This document shows, piece after piece, positions 18,461 to 25,829 of a stretch of DNA of 64,000 nt. Source of the DNA: Comamonas terrae. GTDB lineage: Bacteria > Pseudomonadota > Gammaproteobacteria > Burkholderiales > Burkholderiaceae_C. The position numbers and the translations under genes are program-made. Each line of letters opens with the position of its first letter. Positions within the stretch are counted from its first letter, which is position 1. The DNA lies in assembly GCF_001544075.1 (NCBI RefSeq), contig NZ_BCNT01000007.1, positions 124,001 to 188,000 on the forward strand. Direction: 5' to 3'. The notes under the pieces are model-generated. The model saw only the letters and a program-made list of their open reading frames with translations, searched no databases and was not told the DNA's origin.

Positions 18461-19342
18461 ATGAGTGCATCCCCCCAGGGCGCAACCCCTTATTACTATG
18501 TACCCGCTGAATCCAGTCACCCCGTCATGGCGGCGATTGGCCTGTTCTTTGTCATCCTGGGTGCCGGCACTTGGATCAATGGCTACGAGTGGGGCATGTA
18601 TTCCCTGTTCGCAGGCCTGGTCTGGTGGCTGGCGGTCCTCTTCGTCTGGTTCCGGGATGCGGCGCGCGAGAGCGAGGCCGGGCTCAACAGCCACAAGATC
18701 GACCTGTCCTACCGCTGGAGCATGAGCTGGTTCATCTTCTCGGAGGTCATGTTCTTCGGCGCCTTCTTCACGGCCCTGTGGTGGGCGCGCGCGCACTCCG
18801 TGCCTGCGCTGGGCAGTCTGGCCAACGAGGTGCTGTGGCCCAATTTCCAGGCTGTCTGGCCCAGCGTGAGCGCGGGTGCCACGGCATCGCCGGCCGATAT
18901 CGTGGAGCCGTTCAAGACGGTGGGCCCGTTCTGGCTGCCCACGATCAACACGGCCTTGCTGCTGTCCTCCGGCGTGACGCTGACCATTGCCCACCATGCG
19001 CTGCAGGCCAACCACCGTGCGCGCTGCATTGCCTTCATGTGGGTGACGGTGGTGCTGGGCTTTGTCTTCCTGTGCGTGCAGGGCTATGAGTACCACCACC
19101 TCTATACCGAATACAACCTCAAGCTGTCCTCGGGCGTCTACGGTTCGACCTTCTTCATGCTCACGGGCTTTCACGGCTTCCACGTGCTGGTGGGCATGCT
19201 GATGCTGTTTTTCATCACCCTGCGCCTGATGCGCGGCGACTTCACGGACAAGCACCATTTCGGTTTCGAAGGCGCGGCCTGGTACTGGCACTTCGTGGAC
19301 GTGGTCTGGCTGTTCCTGTACGTGCTGGTCTATTGGATGTGA
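18461..19342 (+). CDS. coxC: Cytochrome c oxidase subunit III
   Basis: A 293-residue, seven-helix subunit III. It supports proton uptake and stability of the catalytic subunit. Recognizable family segments are Phe-Ile-Phe-Ser-Glu-Val-Met-Phe-Phe, Thr-Gly-Phe-His-Gly-Phe-His-Val and the C-terminal Ala-Trp-Tyr-Trp-His-Phe-Val-Asp-Val-Val-Trp-Leu. An extended loop between helices 3 and 4 (about residues 110-150) carries the usual beta-proteobacterial insertion. An AGGAG ribosome site precedes the start. It is the last structural gene; the next gene is on the opposite strand. Confidence 0.95.
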   Translation: MSASPQGATPYYYVPAESSHPVMAAIGLFFVILGAGTWINGYEWGMYSLFAGLVWWLAVLFVWFRDAARESEAGLNSHKIDLSYRWSMSWFIFSEVMFFGAFFTALWWARAHSVPALGSLANEVLWPNFQAVWPSVSAGATASPADIVEPFKTVGPFWLPTINTALLLSSGVTLTIAHHALQANHRARCIAFMWVTVVLGFVFLCVQGYEYHHLYTEYNLKLSSGVYGSTFFMLTGFHGFHVLVGMLMLFFITLRLMRGDFTDKHHFGFEGAAWYWHFVDVVWLFLYVLVYWM

Positions 19343-19490
19343 GTTGCTCGCGGCGGCCCGGTTGCTGCAAAAATGGAAGTGCCTTGCGCTTGCTGGTCAA
19401 TGCTTTCAGTGCTTCATCGGCCTGAAGACATTGACTGGATGGCGTAAGGTGCTTTGTTTTTGGTAGCAGGAGATGGCATTGCCGGCAGGC

Positions 19491-19721
19491 CTATTGCTGC
19501 GGGCTCCAGCCTGTGGGATGCAGATAGCCGAGCTTGGCGGCCACCAGGATGCAGAGGAACAGCACGATGGAAATCCCCACGCGCAGGGCCAGCGAGCGGA
19601 GCATGGCCCGGCTGCGCTGCTGGTCGTCACGCTGATCGCCGCCCCTGCGCATCATGAAGAACAGCGCGCTGCCCAGGCTTGCAAGAATGGCCAGCAAGGC
19701 GAGGATGATCAGGAATTTCAT
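19491..19721 (-). CDS. DUF2909 twin-transmembrane protein
   Basis: A 76-residue protein with two hydrophobic helices (about residues 2-20 and 47-67) separated by a basic linker with Arg-Arg-Gly-Gly-Asp-Gln-Arg. This matches the twin transmembrane proteins (DUF2909) that accompany cox loci. Function unknown. It is the only minus-strand gene in the oxidase locus. Its start lies 14 bp from the divergent SURF1 start, so each promoter must lie inside the neighbor's coding region or SURF1 must depend on read-through from coxC. Confidence 0.8.
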   Translation of the reverse strand: MKFLIILALLAILASLGSALFFMMRRGGDQRDDQQRSRAMLRSLALRVGISIVLFLCILVAAKLGYLHPTGWSPQQ

Positions 19722-19735
19722 GGACGGATTATCTG

Positions 19736-20563
19736 GTGCAAACATCACGAACGCGAGCATCGCGCATCCCGCCGGCATGGCGATTGGCCCTGATCACCCT
19801 GGCGGCTGCGGCAGTGGCCGCGGTCACGGCTTCGCTGGGCTTCTGGCAGCTGGACCGTGCCGCGCAGAAACAGCGGCTGTTCGATGCCATTGCCAAGCAG
19901 CAGGCGCTGGCGCCCTGGCACAACGCCGATGTGGCTGCGCAGGTGCCGGCGGCAGGGCAAGCGCTTTCCGAGCCGGCCAGCCAGGCACTGCTGCACCGGC
20001 CGGTGCAGCTGCAGGGCCGGTGGCTGGCCGATGAAACCCTGTACCTGGACAACCGGCAGATGCAGGGCAGGGTGGGCTTTTATGTGCTCACGCCGCTGCA
20101 GCTGGCGCCGCCGCACGAGGGAAAAGTGATCGTCGTGCAGCGCGGCTGGGCACCACGCAACTTCCTGGACCGCACGGCCTTGCCGCCGGTGCAGACACCC
20201 GAAGGCCTGGTGAGCCTGCAGGGGCGGCTGGAAGCGCCGCCCACGAGGCTCATGGAGCTGGAGCCCGGCGCAGCGGCCAGTGCAGACCCTGATGGGCAAC
20301 AGTCGCGTATCCGACAAAATGCCGATATCGCGGCCTGGACCCGGCAGAGCCGGCTGCCGCTGCTGAGCCTGACGGTGCTGCAGACCGGTGCAGCCGGCGA
20401 AGGCTTGCAGCGCGACTGGCCCGCGATCAATGCCGGAGTGGAAAAACACTACGGCTATGCGTTTCAATGGTTCGGGCTTTGTGTCCTGGTGGTATTGCTG
20501 TATGTCTGGTTCCAACTCGTCCGACCTCGTCTCCCCGTCCGCCGCCGCAGTGCCGCGCAGTGA
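19736..20563 (+). CDS. SURF1-family oxidase assembly protein
   Basis: A 275-residue protein with two transmembrane helices, one near residues 17-35 and one at about residues 243-262, flanking a periplasmic domain. The N-terminal family signature Leu-Gly-Phe-Trp-Gln-Leu-Asp-Arg-Ala and the element Gly-Trp-Ala-Pro-Arg are present. SURF1 helps insert heme A into subunit I. The start is a GTG at 19736, since no ATG is available before the first helix. The 3' end overlaps the next frame by 62 bases. Confidence 0.88.
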   Translation: MQTSRTRASRIPPAWRLALITLAAAAVAAVTASLGFWQLDRAAQKQRLFDAIAKQQALAPWHNADVAAQVPAAGQALSEPASQALLHRPVQLQGRWLADETLYLDNRQMQGRVGFYVLTPLQLAPPHEGKVIVVQRGWAPRNFLDRTALPPVQTPEGLVSLQGRLEAPPTRLMELEPGAAASADPDGQQSRIRQNADIAAWTRQSRLPLLSLTVLQTGAAGEGLQRDWPAINAGVEKHYGYAFQWFGLCVLVVLLYVWFQLVRPRLPVRRRSAAQ

Positions 20564-21263
20564 ACGGTATCCGGCGCCGCCGGCCGATGAAATGCTGGGG
20601 TTGACCGTGCACAGCCTGCCCAGCCCAGAGCAGGGCCTTGCCCGGCACCAGCGGCGCGGGCGCTGGAAGATGCTGGCGGTGCTGGCCGTCTGCGCGGCTC
20701 CCGTGGTGGCTTCCTATTTCACCTATTACGTGATCCGGCCCACGCAGCAGCGCAGCTTCGGCGAGCTGATGGCCGAGCAGGCCGCGCTGCCCGCTGTGCA
20801 GGCCAGGACCCTGGACGGAAGAACGGTCGCGCTGGACACGCTCAAAGGCCAGTGGCTGTTGGTCAGTGCAGGCAGCGGCCGTTGCGCGCAGCAGTGTGAA
20901 AACAATCTCTATCTGCAGCGGCAGCTGCGCGAATCGCTGGGCAAGGACAAGGAGCGGCTGGACTGGGTCTGGCTCATTGACGACGAGCAGCCCGTGGATG
21001 CCAGATTGCTGCCTGCACTGGCCCAGGCCACGGTGCTGAGAATGCCGCCTGGGGTCGTCGCGCAATGGCTCAAGCCCGCGGCCGGCCATTCGCTGCAGGA
21101 GCATCTGTATGTGGTGGATCCGCTGGGCCACTGGATGATGCGCTTTCCCGCCGATCTGGACAAAGCCAGCGCAGGCAAGGCCAGGCGCGACCTGGAGCGG
21201 CTGCTGCGCGCCTCGTCTTCCTGGGACGAGGCCGGCAGAGGCAGCCCGTCCGCCGGACGCTGA
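20502..21263 (+). CDS. Single-pass membrane protein of oxidase locus, thioredoxin-like fold suspected
   Basis: A 253-residue protein with a cytoplasmic N-terminus, one transmembrane helix near residues 55-80 (Leu-Ala-Val-Leu-Ala-Val-Cys-Ala-Ala) and a periplasmic remainder. The periplasmic part reads like a thioredoxin/Sco-type fold ([11 protein letters not shown], then Cys-Ala-Gln-Gln-Cys, then Leu-Tyr-Val-Val-Asp-Pro-Leu-Gly). The Cys-x-x-x-Cys spacing equals that of Sco copper chaperones (CxxxC). I infer a copper or redox role in oxidase assembly. The start at 20502 overlaps SURF1; a later Met at 20592 is possible. Confidence 0.65.
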   Translation: MSGSNSSDLVSPSAAAVPRSERYPAPPADEMLGLTVHSLPSPEQGLARHQRRGRWKMLAVLAVCAAPVVASYFTYYVIRPTQQRSFGELMAEQAALPAVQARTLDGRTVALDTLKGQWLLVSAGSGRCAQQCENNLYLQRQLRESLGKDKERLDWVWLIDDEQPVDARLLPALAQATVLRMPPGVVAQWLKPAAGHSLQEHLYVVDPLGHWMMRFPADLDKASAGKARRDLERLLRASSSWDEAGRGSPSAGR

Positions 21264-21303
21264 ACAGCCATCGTGGCGAGGCCATGCGACAAGGAGGATC
21301 TCT

Positions 21304-22263
21304 ATGAATGCTCGGGTCACTGCGCAGGCCGATGCTTCGGCCCAGCCCTTGCGGTCCGCCGATGCGGCAGCGTCTGAAGGCGCGGCAACCCTGTCCTCGC
21401 GCTGGGCGCAATACCATGCGCTGACCAAGCCGCGCGTGGTGCAGCTCATCGTCTTCTGCGCCTTGATCGGCATGGTGCTGGCCACGCCGGGCGTGCCCAC
21501 GCTGGCGCAGCTGGGGCACATGGCGGTGGCTTGCGCCGGCATCTGGCTGGTGGCCGCAGCGGCTGCGGCCTTCAACTGCCTGGTGGAGAGAAGCATCGAC
21601 GCGCGCATGAAGCGCACGGCCTGGCGCCCCACGGCCCGCGGCGAGCTCACGCACCGCCAGGCGCTGCTGTTTTCCGCGCTGCTGTGCGCGGCCGGGGCGT
21701 CCATTTTGCTGCTGGCCGTCAATGCCCTGACGCTGTGGCTGACGCTGGGCACCTTCATCGGCTATGCCGTTGTCTACACGCTGGTGCTCAAGCCGCTGAC
21801 GCCGCAGAACATCGTGATCGGCGGCGCCTCGGGCGCCATGCCGCCGGTGCTGGGCTGGGCCGCGATGACCGGGCAGGTCGGCCACGAGGCCCTGCTGCTG
21901 TTCCTCATCATCTTCCTGTGGACGCCGCCGCATTTCTGGGCGCTGGCCCTGTACCGCGTGGAGGACTACCGCCGCGCCGGCCTGCCGATGCTGCCCGTCA
22001 CGCACGGCAATGCCTTCACGCGGCTGCAGGTATTCCTCTACACGGTGGTGCTGCTTGCCGCCACGCTGCTGCCCTATGTGGTGGGCATGTGCGGCCTGTT
22101 ATATCTCTTGGCCGCAGTGGTCCTGGGGTTGGGCTTTTGCGGTTATGGTTGGGCCTTGTTGCGCAGCTATTCGGATGCGCTGGCGCGAAAGACATTTCGC
22201 TTTTCCCTGATCCACCTGAGCCTGCTGTTCGCAGCCTTGCTGGTGGACCACTACCTAGCCTGA
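21304..22263 (+). CDS. ctaB: Protoheme IX farnesyltransferase (heme O synthase)
   Basis: A 319-residue UbiA-superfamily prenyltransferase with about nine helices. It attaches a farnesyl group to protoheme to give heme O. The prenyl-diphosphate motif is [12 protein letters not shown] and the second conserved region is [10 protein letters not shown]. An AAGGAGG ribosome site lies 8 bases upstream. In related genomes a heme A synthase gene usually precedes ctaB; here only 40 bp separate ctaB from the previous gene. Six bases separate it from sco. Confidence 0.95.
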   Translation: MNARVTAQADASAQPLRSADAAASEGAATLSSRWAQYHALTKPRVVQLIVFCALIGMVLATPGVPTLAQLGHMAVACAGIWLVAAAAAAFNCLVERSIDARMKRTAWRPTARGELTHRQALLFSALLCAAGASILLLAVNALTLWLTLGTFIGYAVVYTLVLKPLTPQNIVIGGASGAMPPVLGWAAMTGQVGHEALLLFLIIFLWTPPHFWALALYRVEDYRRAGLPMLPVTHGNAFTRLQVFLYTVVLLAATLLPYVVGMCGLLYLLAAVVLGLGFCGYGWALLRSYSDALARKTFRFSLIHLSLLFAALLVDHYLA

Positions 22264-22269
22264 GAGACC

Positions 22270-22875
22270 ATGGACAAACGAGGCGTGCTGCGCGCACTGG
22301 GCGCGGCAACACTGGCCGGCACGGCCGCGCTGGCATTGACTGCCTGCAACAAGAACGACAAGCCCCGATTCCAGGGCGTGGATGTGACGGGCGCCGAATA
22401 CGCCAGGGACATTCCGCTGGCCGACGTGAACGGCCAGCGCCGCAGCCTCAAGGATTTCTCGGGCAAGGTGGTGGCCGTGTTCTTCGGCTATACGCAGTGT
22501 CCCGATGTCTGTCCCACCACGCTGCAGGAGCTGGTGGAGGTCAAGCAGCAGCTGGGTCCGCAGGGCGACAGGCTGCAGGCCGTCTTTGTCTCGCTGGACC
22601 CCGAGCGCGACACGCCTGCGGTGCTCAAGGCCTATCTGGCCAATTTCGACGACAGCTTCGTGGGTCTGCATGGCACGCCCGAGGAGATTGCCGCCGTGGC
22701 CAAGGATTTCAAGATCTTCTTCAAGAAGGTGCCTGGCAAGACCGAAGGTACCTACACGCTGGACCATTCGGCCGGGACCTATCTGTACGATACCCAGGGC
22801 CGCCTGCGCGTGTACGAGCGCTATGGCGCTGGGCCGCAGGTGCTGGCCCAGGATGTGAAGGCGCTGCTCGGCTGA
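22270..22875 (+). CDS. SCO1/SenC copper chaperone lipoprotein
   Basis: A 201-residue Sco-family protein that carries copper to the CuA center of subunit II. The signal sequence ends in Leu-Thr-Ala-Cys, a lipobox, so it is probably membrane-anchored by lipid. The copper-binding motif is Cys-Pro-Asp-Val-Cys-Pro, and the distal histidine is in Thr-Leu-Asp-His-Ser-Ala-Gly. It is the last gene of the oxidase cluster. The next 187 bp contain no gene and lead to the GGDEF-EAL gene. Confidence 0.93.
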   Translation: MDKRGVLRALGAATLAGTAALALTACNKNDKPRFQGVDVTGAEYARDIPLADVNGQRRSLKDFSGKVVAVFFGYTQCPDVCPTTLQELVEVKQQLGPQGDRLQAVFVSLDPERDTPAVLKAYLANFDDSFVGLHGTPEEIAAVAKDFKIFFKKVPGKTEGTYTLDHSAGTYLYDTQGRLRVYERYGAGPQVLAQDVKALLG

Positions 22876-23062
22876 GCGGGCTCCGCCCCATCGCTGCGGA
22901 TGGTGGAAACCCCTGGTTACATATTGTCCTTTGACATAGCGCAACCGGGTTGCCCGGCGTGCTGCGCATAGTGGGCGGCTTAACTCACTCGGCACGAGGG
23001 CTGCCCGCTTCCTGGAGCCGCCGCAGCAAGACCTTGATGCGGCAGAGGAGCCGCAAGCAGGA

Positions 23063-24868
23063 ATGCCGGTGTGGATGCTGGGAGCACGCATGGCAGACTG
23101 CCCTTTTTCCTCAATCACGCCGCCTGCAGCGACGGCGCAGGCCGAAGAACGTACGCGGCAGGCGCAAGCCTGTGCTGCCGGGCCTCGCGCTCCGGCCGGC
23201 ATTGAGCGTTGGCGGTTGAACCCACGCGAGCGGGACGCCCTGGATGCCGCACCGGACGGCATTTTGCTGGTCCGGCACGATGGCTGCATCGTCGCCGTCA
23301 ACGCTGCCATGCTGGCGATTTCCGGCTATCAGCGCAGCGAGCTGGAGGGGCGGGGGCTGGAAATCCTGCTGCCGCCGGATACGCGCGCCGCGCATGGCCA
23401 CTATCTGCGCAGCTATTTCGCCCAGCCGTCACGCCGTCCCATGGGCCTGGGCGGAGTGCTCTGGCTGCAGCGCAAGCAAGGCGGCGCGATTCCGGTGGAC
23501 ATTGCCCTGGGGCATTTCGGCGCCGAGCACGAGGGCGTGGCAGTGGCCTTTGTGCGTGACGTGACCGAACTGCACCAGATGCAGCAGCGGCTCAAGTACC
23601 AGGCCACGCGCGACACGCTCACGGGCTTGAACAACCGCTGGCAGTTCGGCCAGGAGCTGCTGGAGCAGATCAAGATCGCCCAGGCCAATGGCGACATGCT
23701 GGCCCTGCTGCAACTGGATCTGGACAATTTCAAGGCCATCAACGACGGCTACGGGCATGAGGCGGGCGACCAGCTGCTGCGGGAGGTGGCACGGCGCCTG
23801 AAGGCGCAGCTGCGCAGCGAAGGAATTCTGGCGCGTCTGGGGGGCGATGAATTCGTGGTGCTGCTCATGGGCGAAGGTGCGGCCCGCGCCAGGTTCTGGA
23901 GCGAACAGATCCTCGCGGCGCTGGCCATGCCTTTCAAGCATGACGGCCTGGCGCTGGACTTCGGTGCCAGCATCGGCATTGCGCTATACCCCGACAACGC
24001 GCAGGCCGGCGACGACCTGATGCGCTTTGCCGATATGGCCATGTACAGCGCCAAGGCGCAGGGTCGTGGCAATGCCGTGTTCTTCGAGCCCTCCATGGGC
24101 CAGGAGATGGCCGAACGGGTTCTGCTGGCCGAGCGCTTGCGCATGGCGCTCGGCTATGGCGGTCTGCAGCTGCACTATCAGCCCCAGGTGGACGTGAAAA
24201 CGGCCAGGGTCGTGGGCGTTGAGGCCCTGCTGCGCTGGAGCGACCCGGTACTGGGCAATGTGAGCCCGGGGCGCTTCATCCCCGTGGCCGAGGCTTCGGG
24301 CCAGATCGTCGCCCTGGGCAACTATGTGCTCGATGCCGCCTGCAGGCAGATTGCCGCATGGTTCCAGGCCGGTACGCCGCTGCGCGTGGCGGTGAATCTT
24401 TCCGCCCATCAGCTGCGCCAAGTGAATCTGGTCGAGCAGGTCAGGAGCTGCCTGCAGCAGCACGAGGTGCCGCCGCAGTGGCTGGAGCTGGAAGTGACGG
24501 AGTCCCAGGCCATGATCGACCCGGACCAGGGCCGGCAGGTGCTGGCCGATCTGGCCGCACTGGGGGTGACGATTGCCCTGGACGATTTCGGCACCGGCCA
24601 TTCGTCGCTGGCCTATCTGCAATACCTGCCGCTGCAGCGCGTCAAGCTGGGGCGCGAGTTCCTGCTGCCCTCGCCGAGCCGCGACCGGCTGGTGGAGGGC
24701 ATCGTGCACATGGTCCATGCGCTGGACCTGGACGTGGTCGCCGAGGGCGTGGAGCAGCCCGATCAGCTGCAGCTACTGCGTGACGTCGATTGCGAATGCT
24801 TCCAGGGCTGGCTGCACTCGCGGGCCATGTCCGCCGACCAGATACAGGCCTGGCTGGTGGCGGCTTGA
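23063..24868 (+). CDS. PAS-GGDEF-EAL cyclic-di-GMP signaling protein
   Basis: A 601-residue cytosolic protein with a PAS sensor (about residues 57-180), a diguanylate cyclase domain (about 185-345; signature Leu-Gly-Gly-Asp-Glu-Phe intact) and a phosphodiesterase EAL domain (about 360-598). In the EAL domain, Glu-Ala-Leu-Leu-Arg-Trp, Val-Asn-Leu-Ser, Glu-Val-Thr-Glu, Asp-Asp-Phe-Gly-Thr-Gly and Ala-Glu-Gly-Val-Glu are present. The usual Lys-Ile-Asp element reads Lys-Leu-Gly, so one conserved acidic residue is lost. It may make cyclic-di-GMP, degrade it weakly, or both. Its stop is one base from the stop of the convergent gene at 24870. No membrane segment is seen. Confidence 0.88.
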   Translation: MPVWMLGARMADCPFSSITPPAATAQAEERTRQAQACAAGPRAPAGIERWRLNPRERDALDAAPDGILLVRHDGCIVAVNAAMLAISGYQRSELEGRGLEILLPPDTRAAHGHYLRSYFAQPSRRPMGLGGVLWLQRKQGGAIPVDIALGHFGAEHEGVAVAFVRDVTELHQMQQRLKYQATRDTLTGLNNRWQFGQELLEQIKIAQANGDMLALLQLDLDNFKAINDGYGHEAGDQLLREVARRLKAQLRSEGILARLGGDEFVVLLMGEGAARARFWSEQILAALAMPFKHDGLALDFGASIGIALYPDNAQAGDDLMRFADMAMYSAKAQGRGNAVFFEPSMGQEMAERVLLAERLRMALGYGGLQLHYQPQVDVKTARVVGVEALLRWSDPVLGNVSPGRFIPVAEASGQIVALGNYVLDAACRQIAAWFQAGTPLRVAVNLSAHQLRQVNLVEQVRSCLQQHEVPPQWLELEVTESQAMIDPDQGRQVLADLAALGVTIALDDFGTGHSSLAYLQYLPLQRVKLGREFLLPSPSRDRLVEGIVHMVHALDLDVVAEGVEQPDQLQLLRDVDCECFQGWLHSRAMSADQIQAWLVAA

Positions 24869-24869
24869 A

Positions 24870-25814
24870 TCAGGCCCCGGCCGTGGGCGCGCAAGCGCTG
24901 TCGGCCATCTCGGCTGCCTGGCGCATTCTGGCCAGTTCGCGCGCGGGCAGCGGAATCTGGCCGCTGCCCATGCGCATCAGCAGGCAGTGCAGCATTTCGG
25001 TGGACAGGCCGTGCAGCACCAGGCGATGGCCGGCCCGCAGCGTGGACAGCGGCACCAGCGGATGCTTGTTGTTGAGCATCACCAGATGCTCGGGCGAGGC
25101 CAGGATCTTGGCGCAGTAGATGGCCACGGTTTCGTCGAGCTGCAGCGAGTTGCTGGCGCGCCAGAAATCGTTGTCCGTCAGCAGCAGCTGGTAGACCGGG
25201 GTGTAGATCTCGATGGCGCTTTGCAGGTCCAGCCGGTTGAGCCTGCCGCGCGGCATGTCCTCTAGCTTCAGCTCCGGTTCGCGCACCATGGAAAAGTCGG
25301 GCTCGGGCACGGGCCGCAGTTCCTCGCCTGCGGCGCGCAGGGCCTTGTTGAGGCGGATCACGAAATTGAAGAGATTGAGGTCGTGCTTGAGGAACAGCTC
25401 GTCCTTGATGTCGTCCACGCTGGTCGGCTCGAGCGGCGTGGTCTGGACCGGCGTGGGCGCGTTGGCCGCCACGAAGGAGAGCACCTGCGAGCCCAGGTGG
25501 AAATGCCGCATGATGAGCCAGTTGGCCTCGGGCGAGACAAAGGTGTTCATGCTGAAGGCCAGCAGCCGGTGCAGCAGCCTGGAATGGGCCCAGCGGCGTG
25601 GCAGAAAGACCTTGAGCACCTGGATGAGGATGATGCTGGTGCGCGCCAGCGGCCGCAGGAACGGCAGCAGGTACTGGCGCGAGCCGCTGCTGCAGTCGCG
25701 CAGCCAGGCGGCCTTCACCGCGTCGGGCAGCGGCGTGCTCTGGTCCAGGTACAGGGCCAGCCAGGGACTGGGGTCGCGCTCGTCCCAGGGCTGCGCGGAG
25801 AAATCCTCTTTCAT
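24870..25814 (-). CDS. Protein of unknown family, last gene of lipid cluster
   Basis: A 314-residue protein that I cannot assign to a named family. It begins with an acidic, Trp/Pro-rich segment, has a hydrophobic stretch near residues 55-75 (Leu-Ala-Arg-Thr-Ser-Ile-Ile-Leu-Ile-Gln-Val) that could bind a membrane surface, then a His/Asn-containing helix (Trp-Leu-Ile-Met-Arg-His-Phe-His-Leu-Gly) and a helical C-terminal half. No nucleotide-binding or metal-binding signature is obvious. It lies 15 bp after the synthase/oxidase fusion on the same strand; a start at 25826 is also possible and would leave only 3 bp. By position it belongs to the same pathway. It might be a membrane-associated accessory or acyl-transfer protein; this is a guess. 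Confidence 0.75.
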   Translation of the reverse strand: MKEDFSAQPWDERDPSPWLALYLDQSTPLPDAVKAAWLRDCSSGSRQYLLPFLRPLARTSIILIQVLKVFLPRRWAHSRLLHRLLAFSMNTFVSPEANWLIMRHFHLGSQVLSFVAANAPTPVQTTPLEPTSVDDIKDELFLKHDLNLFNFVIRLNKALRAAGEELRPVPEPDFSMVREPELKLEDMPRGRLNRLDLQSAIEIYTPVYQLLLTDNDFWRASNSLQLDETVAIYCAKILASPEHLVMLNNKHPLVPLSTLRAGHRLVLHGLSTEMLHCLLMRMGSGQIPLPARELARMRQAAEMADSACAPTAGA

Positions 25815-25829
25815 GTCTGCTCCCATGGC

